Notes under the pieces: generated by a model
What the model saw: only the letters and a program-made list of their open reading frames with translations
Told to the model about the DNA's origin: nothing
Databases searched by the model: none
Program-made: the position numbers and the translations under genes
Assembly (NCBI RefSeq): GCF_004102745.1
Contig: NZ_RLII01000027.1
Coordinates: 1 to 45,185, forward strand
DNA from: Acetivibrio mesophilus
GTDB lineage: Bacteria > Bacillota > Clostridia > Acetivibrionales > Acetivibrionaceae
Direction of reading: 5' to 3'
DNA length: 45,185 nt
Shown: positions 26,653 through 36,058 of the stretch, piece after piece
Numbering within the stretch: position 1 is the stretch's first letter
Layout: each line of letters begins with the position of its first letter

Positions 26653-28497
26653 ATGAAACAAAAAATCAGAGCAAATGGATTAATTGCTATTGATGCAATT
26701 TTAGTAAATATATCGCTTGTTATTGCGTATCTTTTGAGGTTTGACTTAAATTATGCAAATATTCCGGAGCGCTTCACCGAACACCTGTTGAAGCTTGCCT
26801 TGATTGCGACAATTTCCAAGCTTATAACTTTTACTTGGATGAAGCTTTACAACAGTCTGTGGAAGTATGCCGGAATATATGAAGTGGGTATGGTGGTTGC
26901 TGCATCATTTATCAGCAACTCAATAATGATATGCTATGTGTTTTTGTCTCAAACATCTGTGCCCAGAAGCATATTCCTAATATGTATTTTGACAGATACA
27001 GCTCTGATTACAGGAATTCGGTTTGCCTATAGGGTGTTTAGAAGGATTATCAAAGGGGAAATGATTCGCTTTACAAACTCAAAGAGGGTGCTGATTGCCG
27101 GTGCCGGGGATGCTGGTGCGATAATTGTAAGGGAAATGAAGTCTCATCCTGGGCTTAAGAGTACTCCGGTGGGGATTGTCGATGATGACACCTTTAAAAT
27201 AGGAAAGAAATTAAACGGCGTTCCTGTTGTGGGAGATACAAAAGACGTTTCAAAAATAATAGAAAAACTGCATATAGATGAGGTTATTATTGCCATGCCT
27301 TCTGCCAGTCACAAAAAAATAAACGATATATACACCAGTTGTGCACAGACAGACTGCAAGGTGAAGATACTTCCATCGGTTTCACAGCTAATTGATGAAT
27401 CTGTTGTCATGCAAAAGATAAGGGATGTCAATATTGAAGACCTTTTGGGAAGGGAGCCTGTAAACCTTGATATTGAAGATGTTTGCGCTTATTTAAAGGG
27501 ACAGGTAGTGATGGTAACCGGAGGAGGAGGCTCAATTGGTTCGGAGCTGTGCAGACAGATAGCAGGTTTTTCGCCGAAGAGACTTATCATTTTGGACAAT
27601 TATGAAAATAATGCCTACGAAATTCAAAATGAATTGCTGTATAGATATCCGGATTTAAAGCTTGACACAGTGATTGCCAATATTAGAGAAAAGCAGAGGC
27701 TGGAAAGTATATTCAAAAGGTTCAAGCCGGATGTTGTATTTCATGCTGCAGCCCACAAGCATGTTCCCCTTATGGAGAGCAATCCAACAGAGGCAATAAA
27801 GAATAATGTATTTGGTACTATGAATGTGGCAGAGTGTTCGGATAAGTACGGAGCTAAAAGGTTTGTGCTCATATCTACGGACAAAGCTGTAAACCCTACA
27901 AATATTATGGGTGCGACAAAAAGAATCGCAGAAATGATTATTCAGTCGATAAACAAGACCAGTAAAACCGAGTTTGTTGCAGTAAGATTCGGTAATGTGC
28001 TTGGAAGCAACGGAAGCGTTATACCGTTGTTTAAAAAGCAAATTGAGATGGGAGGTCCGGTAACGGTTACCCATCCGGAGATTACCAGATTTTTCATGAC
28101 AATTCCGGAGGCTGTGCAATTGGTGCTGCAGGCAGGAGCAATGGCAAAAGGCGGCGAGATATTTGTACTCGATATGGGTGAGCCTGTGAAAATCCGTGAT
28201 CTTGCAAGAAACCTTATTAAGCTTTCGGGTTTTGAGCCGGATGTGGATATAAAGATCGAATATACCGGGTTAAGACCTGGCGAAAAGCTTTATGAAGAGC
28301 TTCTACTTAGCGAAGAGGGGCTTAAGGCAACCAAGAACAACAAGATTTATATTGCAAAGCCTGTTCACATTGATCTTGCAATGCTCAGGAGGGAGCTGGA
28401 CTGCCTAAAGGACATTATGGTGACAAATTCAGAAGGGATTTCAGAGTATATTAAACTTATTGTACCCACCTACAAAAAGGCAGAGAATGGTAATTGA
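26653..28497 (+). CDS. Membrane UDP-N-acetylglucosamine 4,6-dehydratase (PglF/CapD-like)
   Basis: Four N-terminal membrane segments (to about residue 125) are followed by a first Rossmann region (AGAGDAGAIIVREM, near 149) and the catalytic SDR domain with VTGGGGSIGSE (288-298). STDKAVNPTNIMGATK (408-423) holds the active-site Asp-Lys in the PglF manner. PglF-type enzymes make UDP-4-keto-6-deoxy-GlcNAc, the substrate of the DegT aminotransferase. At 614 residues it is the full-length type. A 142-bp gap with a TATAAT at 26574-26579 suggests its own promoter, though the -35 is poor. Confidence 0.92.
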   Translation: MKQKIRANGLIAIDAILVNISLVIAYLLRFDLNYANIPERFTEHLLKLALIATISKLITFTWMKLYNSLWKYAGIYEVGMVVAASFISNSIMICYVFLSQTSVPRSIFLICILTDTALITGIRFAYRVFRRIIKGEMIRFTNSKRVLIAGAGDAGAIIVREMKSHPGLKSTPVGIVDDDTFKIGKKLNGVPVVGDTKDVSKIIEKLHIDEVIIAMPSASHKKINDIYTSCAQTDCKVKILPSVSQLIDESVVMQKIRDVNIEDLLGREPVNLDIEDVCAYLKGQVVMVTGGGGSIGSELCRQIAGFSPKRLIILDNYENNAYEIQNELLYRYPDLKLDTVIANIREKQRLESIFKRFKPDVVFHAAAHKHVPLMESNPTEAIKNNVFGTMNVAECSDKYGAKRFVLISTDKAVNPTNIMGATKRIAEMIIQSINKTSKTEFVAVRFGNVLGSNGSVIPLFKKQIEMGGPVTVTHPEITRFFMTIPEAVQLVLQAGAMAKGGEIFVLDMGEPVKIRDLARNLIKLSGFEPDVDIKIEYTGLRPGEKLYEELLLSEEGLKATKNNKIYIAKPVHIDLAMLRRELDCLKDIMVTNSEGISEYIKLIVPTYKKAENGN

Positions 28498-28528
28498 GAT
28501 TGTTTAAGTATTTAATGAAAGGAAACTA

Positions 28529-28566
28529 AAAATAGACGTTTTGAATGTAAAACGTCTATTTATTTG
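28529..28566 (+). terminator. Terminator of the glycan cluster
   Basis: AATAGACGTTTT (28531-28542) pairs perfectly with AAAACGTCTATT (28549-28560), followed by TATTT. Confidence 0.85.
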
Positions 28567-28618
28567 GCCTCTTGAAATGAAATTAAAGAAGCAAAAGCAA
28601 AGGGACTCGATGTCCCGA
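28567..28618. repeat. Dispersed intergenic element, copy B
   Basis: Second copy of the element at 6734-6785; the core at 28591-28618 shares 23 of 28 bases. Here GGGAC and GTCCC form a perfect short stem with a TCGAT loop, and CTCG in that loop could pair with the following CGAG. On the minus strand it lies 44 nt after the Spo0E-like stop codon. Confidence 0.5.
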
Positions 28619-28661
28619 GCCTTTATTATTAAACACTGCTTTTGTTTTATGTCATGTTTTA

Positions 28662-28877
28662 TTAATTGCATTTTGCGGCTTTATTAAGATGACTAAGGCT
28701 GAAAGCGTAGGACTTGTCCCTCTGTACAACCCTATCGTAAAGGGACAGAACTTTGTCTAATCGCTGGCTATAGTGCAAAACTTTTTCATTTAAAAGATTA
28801 AAATCATTTTTTTCGATTAAGTCGTTTAACCTGAGGTGCATCTTAGTTATGATAATATACATTAGCTCTTTGGACAT
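28662..28877 (-). CDS. Spo0E-like aspartyl-phosphate phosphatase
   Basis: The 71-residue product has the Spo0E family pattern: two short helices and the SQRLDKVL motif (SQxLD) after LNEKVLHY. Spo0E proteins dephosphorylate Spo0A~P and so delay sporulation. The open frame extends upstream to 28934, but the ATG at 28877 follows an AAAGGGGG site 10 nt away and gives the typical family length. It stands alone on the minus strand between the glycan cluster and the wal operon. Confidence 0.85.
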   Translation of the reverse strand: MSKELMYIIITKMHLRLNDLIEKNDFNLLNEKVLHYSQRLDKVLSLYDRVVQRDKSYAFSLSHLNKAAKCN

Positions 28878-29169
28878 GACATGCAGCCCCCTTTGGTATA
28901 ATTTTATTATTTTCTGCAAGAAAGCTACTAACATTAGAAGGAAAAAAGGACAATCATCTTATATAATTATAGCACATAATGGAATAATATCAATATAATC
29001 TGTGCAATATTTTATATTATTTGAGGAAAAACAGGTTGGGGGATATAAAAATTCAATTATTTGGTGATGTTGTCGTAAAATATATGTTCTTATTTTTGTT
29101 TTTAATGTTATAATGGAAGGTATGGTAGCAATGATATCTTTCAATCATTAATGAAAGGAAGTGTGTTTT

Positions 29170-29868
29170 GTGAGTGCTAAAATTCTTGTTGTTGATGATG
29201 AGAAGAATATAGTTGATATCCTTAAATTTAATTTATCAAAAGAGGGATTTTCCACGGTTGAGGCAAACGATGGCGAACAGGCTATCGAACTTGCGTTAAG
29301 TGAAAAACCGGATTTGATACTGCTGGATATAATGCTTCCGAAATTGGACGGCTTTACTGTTTGCCGCAAGTTAAGGGAGAGTATATCCACTCCGATTATA
29401 ATGATTACTGCCAAAGAAGAGGAAGTTGACAAAGTATTGGGGTTGGAGCTTGGAGCAGATGATTATATAACGAAGCCTTTCAGTACTAGGGAGCTGATGG
29501 CAAGGGTAAAGGCCAATTTAAGGAGAGTTGCTTCATCATCGGAGACACAAAAGAAGCAAAGCAACTATTTGAAGTGTGGAGAACTGGAAATAGATATTGA
29601 GCATTATGAAGTAAGAAGAAACAATGAGGTAATAGAGCTTACCCTAAGAGAGTTTGAACTTGTTAAATTCTTGGCTTTGCAGCAGGGACAGATATTTTCA
29701 AGGGAGAGTCTCTTAGAAAAGGTATGGGGTTATGAGTACTACGGTGATGTTCGTACAGTGGATGTTACTGTAAGAAGGGTAAGAGAAAAAATTGAGAAGG
29801 ATCCGAGCAATCCCTTTTACATTATGACTAAAAGGGGAGTAGGATATTACTTTAACAAAGTTAGTTAG
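29170..29868 (+). CDS. walR: Response regulator WalR (YycF), OmpR/PhoB family
   Basis: The 232-residue protein has a receiver domain with the acidic VVDDE pocket, phospho-acceptor Asp53 in LILLDIMLPKLDG, and K in MITAKEEE. A winged-helix DNA-binding domain ends YIMTKRGVGYYF. WalR is the essential regulator of cell-wall hydrolases in many Firmicutes. The WalR rather than PhoP identity rests on the operon: walH, walI and walJ homologues follow. The frame opens at GTG 29161, but that overlaps AAAGGAAG; GTG 29170 is 8 nt downstream and preferred. A TATAAT at 29109-29114 may be its -10, with no clear -35. Confidence 0.9.
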   Translation: MSAKILVVDDEKNIVDILKFNLSKEGFSTVEANDGEQAIELALSEKPDLILLDIMLPKLDGFTVCRKLRESISTPIIMITAKEEEVDKVLGLELGADDYITKPFSTRELMARVKANLRRVASSSETQKKQSNYLKCGELEIDIEHYEVRRNNEVIELTLREFELVKFLALQQGQIFSRESLLEKVWGYEYYGDVRTVDVTVRRVREKIEKDPSNPFYIMTKRGVGYYFNKVS

Positions 29869-29909
29869 GGAGCAAGAAATCAGAAAATTTTGACTGTGTG
29901 AGGATGGGT

Positions 29910-31709
29910 ATGGTTTTGAAGCGTTTGCAGTTTCTAAGGAGCCTTCAGTGGAGACTTGTAACTATTTTTATACTTTTGGCATTGGTGTTGGCAGTTTCCG
30001 CAAGTGTATCATTAAACCATTTTGTTGAATTGTTTTTTTATAATACCTTTAAAGCAGGAATTGAGAATGGTTTTGAATATTGGGGCATAGATGATAAGGA
30101 CGAACCCACAAGAGAAGAGATTGTTTCGTACCTAACTGCCAATAACAAGGCAAATGCAATGTCCCTGTTTTTTATAAACAATTTCAGAACGTTTACTATA
30201 ATTGATAAAAACACCAATGAAATAGTGTATTCCGATGTAAAAATGCCCTACAGGGAAACATTGAGGGAGGATATTATACAGTCAAGAAACTATCTTGCAG
30301 CATTGGCAGGAGGTAAAGGAGATAAAGGAAAGTTAATCAGAATTGACGATAAGGCTTTTTTTGATTATGCAAGACGAATTGGCAATACGAATTATATTTT
30401 ATACTTCAGATATGACCGGGAGGAATGGGCTGGAGCCATAGAAGCCTTTAACAGTATAATAAAGCTAAGCTTTCTTATTGCCGTCATACTGGCATTGATT
30501 TTTGGATATGCTCTATCGAAGACAATAACTGTTCCCATTGTCAACCTTATGCATAAGGCCAGGAAAATGGCGGCGGGAGATTTCGGACAGGTGATGGAGG
30601 TCAAATCCGACGATGAAATAGGAAAGCTTACAAAGGCTTTTAATTTTATGAGTATGGAGCTTAGAAATACTTTAAATCAAATATCCAGGGAAAAAAGCAA
30701 GATTGAGACTATTCTCAATTATATGACCGATGGCGTAATTGCTTTTAATATAAACGGAGAGGTAATCCATATTAATCCGGTAGCGAAAACAATACTGGAG
30801 GTTAGTGAATTTGACTTTGACTTCAACGAATTTTCAAAGAAGTATAATCTTGATGTTTCAATAGAAGAGGTTAAATACCTTGAAATATACAATGCCAAGG
30901 AAGTCGGTATTAATATTGATGAAAAATATGTAAAAATATATTTTGCTCTTTTTACTGATGAGGAAAATAATGCAGACGGTATAATTGCCGTGCTTCATGA
31001 TATAACCGAACAGCAAAAGCTCGAGAACATGCGTAAGGAATTTGTTGCAAATGTATCCCACGAATTAAGGACACCTTTGACCTCGATTAAGAGTTATTCC
31101 GAAACATTGCTGGACGGAGCTTTGGAAGATAGGGAAATAGCTGAGAAATTCTTGGGCGTTATCAATTCGGAAGCTGACAGAATGACAAGGCTTGTAAAGG
31201 ATCTTCTTCAACTTTCTAGGCTAGATAATAATCAAATGAAGTGGGATATGCAGAAAATTTCCTTTGATGTTCTGGTGAAAAATTGCATTGAAAAGGTTAG
31301 ATTTGCATCGACAGACAAAAATCAAATACTGGAGTGCTTTACTATTGGTGAGGCAATGGAGATTGTTGCAGACAGGGATCGCATTGAGCAGGTGGTTTTG
31401 AATATTCTTACCAATGCCATAAAGTATACTCCTGAAGGCGGTAAAATTACAGTTTATATCGGAAAGATGTACAGTGATGTTTATGTCAAGGTGGCTGACT
31501 CGGGGATAGGAATTCCCAAGGATGATATTGATAGAATATTTGAAAGGTTTTACAGGACAGATAAGGCGCGTTCGAGGGAAATGGGCGGTACGGGTCTTGG
31601 ATTGGCAATTGCAAAGGAAATCGTAGAGGCTCATAAAGGAACGATATCTGTGGCAAGTGAACAGGGAAAGGGAACGGAGGTTACTGTAAAGTTGCCAACG
31701 TGTAACTGA
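29910..31709 (+). CDS. walK: Sensor histidine kinase WalK (YycG)
   Basis: Two membrane segments (about residues 15-35 and 186-204) flank a ~150-residue extracytoplasmic sensor. HAMP follows at about 205-255, a PAS domain at about 270-365 (IVAFN-like IAFNINGEVIHINP), then the H box NVSHELRTPLTSIKSYSE with His384 and the ATPase domain (ILTNAIKYTPEGG, DSGIGIP, GGTGLGLAIAKEIV). This order matches WalK. It follows walR by 41 nt. Several in-frame starts exist (GTG 29898, ATG 29904, ATG 29910, TTG 29916). I chose 29910 because GAGGATGG lies just upstream. Confidence 0.92.
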   Translation: MVLKRLQFLRSLQWRLVTIFILLALVLAVSASVSLNHFVELFFYNTFKAGIENGFEYWGIDDKDEPTREEIVSYLTANNKANAMSLFFINNFRTFTIIDKNTNEIVYSDVKMPYRETLREDIIQSRNYLAALAGGKGDKGKLIRIDDKAFFDYARRIGNTNYILYFRYDREEWAGAIEAFNSIIKLSFLIAVILALIFGYALSKTITVPIVNLMHKARKMAAGDFGQVMEVKSDDEIGKLTKAFNFMSMELRNTLNQISREKSKIETILNYMTDGVIAFNINGEVIHINPVAKTILEVSEFDFDFNEFSKKYNLDVSIEEVKYLEIYNAKEVGINIDEKYVKIYFALFTDEENNADGIIAVLHDITEQQKLENMRKEFVANVSHELRTPLTSIKSYSETLLDGALEDREIAEKFLGVINSEADRMTRLVKDLLQLSRLDNNQMKWDMQKISFDVLVKNCIEKVRFASTDKNQILECFTIGEAMEIVADRDRIEQVVLNILTNAIKYTPEGGKITVYIGKMYSDVYVKVADSGIGIPKDDIDRIFERFYRTDKARSREMGGTGLGLAIAKEIVEAHKGTISVASEQGKGTEVTVKLPTCN

Positions 31710-31722
31710 ATCTTAAATGCTG

Positions 31723-31739
31723 TGTAATAATTTTGTAAC
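31723..31739 (+). promoter_or_regulatory. Candidate WalR box inside the wal operon
   Basis: TGTAAT (31723-31728), 5 bp, TGTAAC (31734-31739): an exact match to TGTWAH-N5-TGTWAH. A further exact half-site TGTAAC at 31701-31706 and a partial one (CTTAAA) at 31712-31717 lie on the same 11-bp register. The box ends 10 bp before a TATAAT, the usual geometry for activation by OmpR/PhoB-family regulators. Confidence 0.55.
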
Positions 31740-31749
31740 AGTAATATAG

Positions 31750-31755
31750 TATAAT
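31750..31755 (+). promoter_or_regulatory. -10 element of an internal wal operon promoter
   Basis: TATAAT without a good -35 hexamer; the WalR box occupies that position. It would drive the unknown secreted gene at 31821 and possibly walH, walI and later genes. Confidence 0.5.
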
Positions 31756-31820
31756 TAGATTAGTATTAGGGGAGATAAAGTTTGATTTTGTCTTTATTTC
31801 TCAGCTAAGAGGTGCTTTTT

Positions 31821-32351
31821 ATGGTTAAAAAAATAAGTGTTTTGCTTTTAATCGTCATATTTTCAATGAGTACGTTCATGACAGTATTTGCAAACGAGAA
31901 AATTGATTTGATATCCGATAAGAAGACTGAAGATACCAAACAATTTCTTGTTACAATTACTCGTCCTGAAGGAGACGAAACCACTTTTAAAGAGTCTTAT
32001 GTAATTTGCGGCAATTCCGACAAGCAGGACATAACAGTAAAGCTTCTTATGTACAATGAGGAGACAGAAGAGTTTGAGCCCTTCATGAATTTGGATGGCG
32101 AAGACACATGGGTAATAGGAGCTTCGGGGTTCTTTATGAAGGAGATCGAGCTTCCGAAGAAAGGAGCCAACAGGATAAGAATTGCGGCATATCAGGGTTC
32201 GGAAAAAATGGACAAAGCAGAATTGGTTTTAGGAGAGAATTTGCAGGTAAACACTTTTACCGTTACACTACTGGACAAGAGCATTAGAAATTCAATTAAG
32301 AACGGATTTCTTAGAATTACAGATATGTTAGATAATTTATTCGGAGCATAA
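31821..32351 (+). CDS. Secreted protein of unknown function in the wal operon
   Basis: I do not recognise this 176-residue protein. It has a signal peptide (about residues 1-25, ending VFA). The mature part alternates short predicted beta strands with charged loops (QFLVTITRPEGDETTFKESY, KGANRIRIAAYQGS), suggesting a beta-sandwich. A short C-terminal amphipathic region follows (RNSIKNGFLRITDMLDNLF). There is no lipobox and no cysteine pair. It sits between walK and walH, which is not part of the Bacillus operon, and has its own promoter with a WalR box. An exported ligand or modulator of WalK or a wall protein is a guess from context. The ATG at 31821 follows AGAGGTG. Confidence 0.8.
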   Translation: MVKKISVLLLIVIFSMSTFMTVFANEKIDLISDKKTEDTKQFLVTITRPEGDETTFKESYVICGNSDKQDITVKLLMYNEETEEFEPFMNLDGEDTWVIGASGFFMKEIELPKKGANRIRIAAYQGSEKMDKAELVLGENLQVNTFTVTLLDKSIRNSIKNGFLRITDMLDNLFGA

Positions 32352-32366
32352 AGGTCTGGGATTTGG

Positions 32367-33818
32367 ATGAAATGGTTTAGTCGTGAAAGAATTAAGTTGT
32401 ACATACTGTTTTTGTTAGTAATAACAAGTTTTATACAGGTAGGTATCCTTTGGTATTATCAAAATCGAGGAGTGCCTACTAATTTTTTATGGGGCATTTT
32501 TAACAAAGCACAGGGGAAAACGGAGTATGACATCGGAGATGCTTTCGAGCCCTATAGAGTTGTGGTTTCGGAAGGGTTTGAAAATCCCCACTGGGTAATT
32601 AAAGAAAATCATGAATACTATAAGCCATTGTGGAATGATGCTAAAGCCTATATAAAATACCTTTTGACTGACAAAGATGTATCTTCGAAAGGGGAGTATG
32701 GCAAGGAGTTTTGGGGGGATGTAGTATTAAAGAAATCCTTCGTCTTTGAATTTAAAACCTGCATAAACTCTGAGCTTCTGGCGGCATTTCTTAATGAGAA
32801 CTGGGTATCTGGGTTCAAATCTGAGGGTATCTATAAAATGGCAATCCTTCCGTCGGAAAACATAAATAAAAATCTTACAATATATGTATTTGACGGTGAG
32901 AAGGTAAATAAATATGTGGTTCCCTTTGTAGCGAAGGGCTTGTCCATAAAGGACTATGACGATATTATATCGAATCTCTACGAAGAAGATATTGAGGAAT
33001 ACGGAGTTATTAAGGAATATGTAGCAAACTATGTGTATCAATATCTAAGCCCGGATGTTTTGATAGTTGCGAAGGGACCAAAATTCAGAAATTACAAGAA
33101 TCTTATTTGCGAGGTTCCCGAGAAAATAAGAAATATCCAGCCAAATAGCAGTCAGGACCTTAATGATATAGCAAAAACTGTCCTTGGAGAGGATGAGGAT
33201 GATTACATAAGAAGTGTTGATATTTATGAAACCATTGTATTCCAAAATTTAAGCAGTATATATAGGATTTACAGAGATGGCCTTTTGGAGTATAAATATC
33301 TTCATGCAATTAATAGCTACGAAAAGGGCAGCGAAATTGAGGCATTAAAGAAAGCATTGGAGTTTATTAATTACAGAGAAAAGTTGGTATCGGGGGTCGA
33401 TATTTACTTATCGGGAATTGAGGAGAACAACAATTATTACACCTTTACTTTTGATTATAAATATAATGATATGGCGGTGTCGTTTAATGAATATACGGTA
33501 AACAACAAGGACAAAAATAAACTGAACCATGCCATAACAGTAGATGTTAATAGTCAGAGGGTTTTGAGCTGCTACTGGGTGCTAAAGGAGTTTAAGTTGG
33601 GCAAGGATAACCTGATGCTGAATGTCAAATTTGAAAGTTTGTTTGATGATATATTTACCCTGTATAAAGATATAAATATTAAGGATTTTTCTGTAAAGGA
33701 TATAAATATGTCATATGAGGTTAAATACAGCATAAACAGTCAGAGCTTAGAGCCTGTCTGGATAATTGAGACCATTGAGGGCAGACAGTATGTTGTTCCT
33801 ATGCAAAAGAAACCTTAG
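32367..33818 (+). CDS. walH: WalH (YycH)-like regulator of WalRK
   Basis: A single N-terminal membrane segment (about residues 10-30) anchors a ~450-residue extracytoplasmic region. WalH in Bacillus is a membrane-anchored partner that restrains or tunes WalK. Sequence similarity is low across the family, so the call rests on topology, length (483 residues) and position between the unknown secreted gene and the walI homologue. It ends 14 nt before walI. Confidence 0.8.
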   Translation: MKWFSRERIKLYILFLLVITSFIQVGILWYYQNRGVPTNFLWGIFNKAQGKTEYDIGDAFEPYRVVVSEGFENPHWVIKENHEYYKPLWNDAKAYIKYLLTDKDVSSKGEYGKEFWGDVVLKKSFVFEFKTCINSELLAAFLNENWVSGFKSEGIYKMAILPSENINKNLTIYVFDGEKVNKYVVPFVAKGLSIKDYDDIISNLYEEDIEEYGVIKEYVANYVYQYLSPDVLIVAKGPKFRNYKNLICEVPEKIRNIQPNSSQDLNDIAKTVLGEDEDDYIRSVDIYETIVFQNLSSIYRIYRDGLLEYKYLHAINSYEKGSEIEALKKALEFINYREKLVSGVDIYLSGIEENNNYYTFTFDYKYNDMAVSFNEYTVNNKDKNKLNHAITVDVNSQRVLSCYWVLKEFKLGKDNLMLNVKFESLFDDIFTLYKDINIKDFSVKDINMSYEVKYSINSQSLEPVWIIETIEGRQYVVPMQKKP

Positions 33819-33832
33819 GAGGGAGAATAGAT

Positions 33833-34639
33833 ATGGACTGGGCTAAGACAAAGAGTATTTTTATAATTCTATTTTTTCTTCTGAATGTCTTTCTCACTAT
33901 TATCCTTATATATACGATAGACAATGACAGCATCACAAAGGATACTATTTATGATGCCCGGCAGGCCTTGGCGGAGAGAGGTGTCGCCATAACCTGCGAT
34001 ATACCGAATTTTAATGGAAGTATGGGAACACTCACTTACGACGACATGAGCCTTGACAAAGAAAAGATAATAAAAAATTTATCGGGAAGGCTTGAGATAA
34101 AGGATGGAAGTAAAGAACTGGATTTTTTGGACGAGTATTCCATTGTTTTTAGGGACGGTAAACCCGAAAGCGCTGTACCAGGTTTGAATAATGCAGAGGG
34201 TATATTGAATTTTGTGTCCAATGTCCTTAAAGGGACAGAAATACCGGTGATGGATTATCATCTGGATATGATTGAGGAAAAGGATAGCCAAAAAACTTAT
34301 ATCTTCAAGCAGAAATATAAGGGCCTCTGGATTCATGAAAACTATATTGCCGTGGGTCTAATAGATGGAGGCGTGACATATCTTGAATTACGATACAGGA
34401 AGATTGACAGCATAATCAGCAGCAAAAAGGTCATGCCCGTGCACCAAGTACTGATACGGCACTATGACACTATAAAAAATATTACCATTACAAAGATTGA
34501 TCTGGGTTTTAAAGAGCATAAAATGGGTGACGGAAGCAGGGAATTGGATGATATTCCTGTTTGGCGTATTGAGTATGAGGATAAAGGCAAGAAGCAAAAT
34601 AAGTTTTTTAAGGCGTATGATGGAACTGAAATAGAATAA
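33833..34639 (+). CDS. walI: WalI (YycI)-like regulator of WalRK
   Basis: The protein opens MDWAKTKSIFIILFFLLNVF, the characteristic YycI start: a short cytoplasmic tail and one membrane segment, followed by an extracytoplasmic domain. At 268 residues it has the family length. WalH and WalI form a complex with WalK at the membrane. The ATG at 33833 follows AGGAGGG. The next gene, murA, is 122 nt away, so there may be a break or extra promoter there. Confidence 0.88.
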   Translation: MDWAKTKSIFIILFFLLNVFLTIILIYTIDNDSITKDTIYDARQALAERGVAITCDIPNFNGSMGTLTYDDMSLDKEKIIKNLSGRLEIKDGSKELDFLDEYSIVFRDGKPESAVPGLNNAEGILNFVSNVLKGTEIPVMDYHLDMIEEKDSQKTYIFKQKYKGLWIHENYIAVGLIDGGVTYLELRYRKIDSIISSKKVMPVHQVLIRHYDTIKNITITKIDLGFKEHKMGDGSRELDDIPVWRIEYEDKGKKQNKFFKAYDGTEIE

Positions 34640-34761
34640 AAGTATGTAAAGATAAGATTATTTAAATTTATTGTATGCAAACAACATTAATTAGTAGTAT
34701 AATTGACTTGAAAAGTTATACAAATTGGTTTTGATATAGTATACGGGTGGGGGCGTATTGG

Positions 34762-36018
34762 TTGGAAAAGTTTGTTATTACAGGAGGAAGACCTCTTGAA
34801 GGTGAGGTCAGCATAAGCGGAGCGAAAAATTCTGTCGTAGCGATTATTCCTGCAGCCATATTGGTTGATGGTCAGTGCACGATAGAGAATATTCCGGATA
34901 TCAGTGACGTAAAAATACTTATTAATATATTAAGAGACTTGGGAGCGGAAGTTAATTTTGAAGACAAGGATACTCTTTCTATAAATTCTCAGCATATAAA
35001 CTCATATACTGCTACATATGATATGGTGAAAAGCTTAAGGGCATCCTATTACTTAATGGGAGCACTTTTGGGTAGGTTTAAAAAAGCGGAGGTTTCACTA
35101 CCGGGAGGATGTGATTTCGGGTTTAGACCGATAGATCAGCATATTAAAGGATTTGAGGCATTAGGAGCAAAGGTTAAAATAGATCACGGTATTGTAAAGC
35201 TTGAAGCCGAAAGGCTGGTGGGCTGCCAGATATATATGGACGTAGTAAGTGTAGGGGCTACCATTAATATAATGCTCGCAGCTGTCAGGGCTGAAGGACT
35301 GACGATTATTGAGAACGCCTCGAAGGAGCCCCATGTAGTTGATGTGGCAAATTTCCTCAATGCAATGGGAGCCAATATAAAGGGTGCGGGAACCGATGTT
35401 ATAAAGATAAAGGGTGTTTCAAGTTTGGCGGGAGGGACATCTCACTCAATAATTCCGGATATGATAGAAGCCGGTACCTTTATGGTTGCCGCAGCAGCCA
35501 CTAGAGGAGATGTAATTATTAAAAATATAATTCCCAAACACATAGAGTCATTGAGTGCAAAACTTATTGAAATGAATGTAGAGATTCAGGAAGGCGGAGA
35601 CTATGTAAGGGTTATCGGTGTTGACGAAATAGAAAAGGCAAATATTAAGACCCTGCCCTATCCCGGATTTCCTACCGACCTGCATCCTCCAACATCGGTT
35701 TTGCTTTGTCTGGCCAAGGGAACAAGCACTGTGACCGAAGGAATCTGGGATTCAAGATTTCAGTATGTGGATGAGCTAAAAAGAATGGGAGCGAAAATTA
35801 AAGTCGAAGGCAGAGTTGCAATTATTGAAGGGGTTGAAAAGCTTTCGGGGGCACCTGTAAAGGCTACGGATTTGAGGGCCGGCGCAGCTATGGTTATAGC
35901 TGGACTTGTTGCAGAAGGTGATACCGAGGTGTATAATATAAATTACATTGACCGAGGCTATGAAGACCTGGAAGTAAAGCTTAAGAGGTTGGGTGCAAAG
36001 ATAATAAGAAAAGAATAG
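34762..36018 (+). CDS. murA: UDP-N-acetylglucosamine 1-carboxyvinyltransferase MurA
   Basis: MurA adds enolpyruvate to UDP-GlcNAc, the first committed step of peptidoglycan synthesis. The sequence has ISGAKNS (16-25 region), the mobile loop [20 protein letters not shown] with catalytic Cys117, and [13 protein letters not shown] near the C terminus. The frame opens at GTG 34747, but the TTG at 34762 lies 9 nt after GGTGGGGG and gives MEKFVITGG, the standard MurA N terminus, and 418 residues. The Cys means it should be fosfomycin-sensitive. Firmicutes often have two MurA paralogues, and which this is cannot be told. Confidence 0.95.
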   Translation: MEKFVITGGRPLEGEVSISGAKNSVVAIIPAAILVDGQCTIENIPDISDVKILINILRDLGAEVNFEDKDTLSINSQHINSYTATYDMVKSLRASYYLMGALLGRFKKAEVSLPGGCDFGFRPIDQHIKGFEALGAKVKIDHGIVKLEAERLVGCQIYMDVVSVGATINIMLAAVRAEGLTIIENASKEPHVVDVANFLNAMGANIKGAGTDVIKIKGVSSLAGGTSHSIIPDMIEAGTFMVAAAATRGDVIIKNIIPKHIESLSAKLIEMNVEIQEGGDYVRVIGVDEIEKANIKTLPYPGFPTDLHPPTSVLLCLAKGTSTVTEGIWDSRFQYVDELKRMGAKIKVEGRVAIIEGVEKLSGAPVKATDLRAGAAMVIAGLVAEGDTEVYNINYIDRGYEDLEVKLKRLGAKIIRKE

Positions 36019-36058
36019 ATGGGATTAACTAATCGGATTAATAGTTAGGAGATTACAA

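Noticed and set aside
27655-28119. Minus-strand frame of 154 codons inside the PglF-like gene
   Set aside because: Shadow of a well-conserved SDR domain; no ribosome binding site or family similarity.
29170-31709. The two-component pair as PhoP-PhoR of phosphate control
   Set aside because: Domain order is compatible, but the following walH, walI and walJ homologues identify the wal operon.
34671-34746. A promoter directly before murA
   Set aside because: TTGACT (34703-34708) and TATAAT-like sequences are present, but none have acceptable spacing in the correct order.
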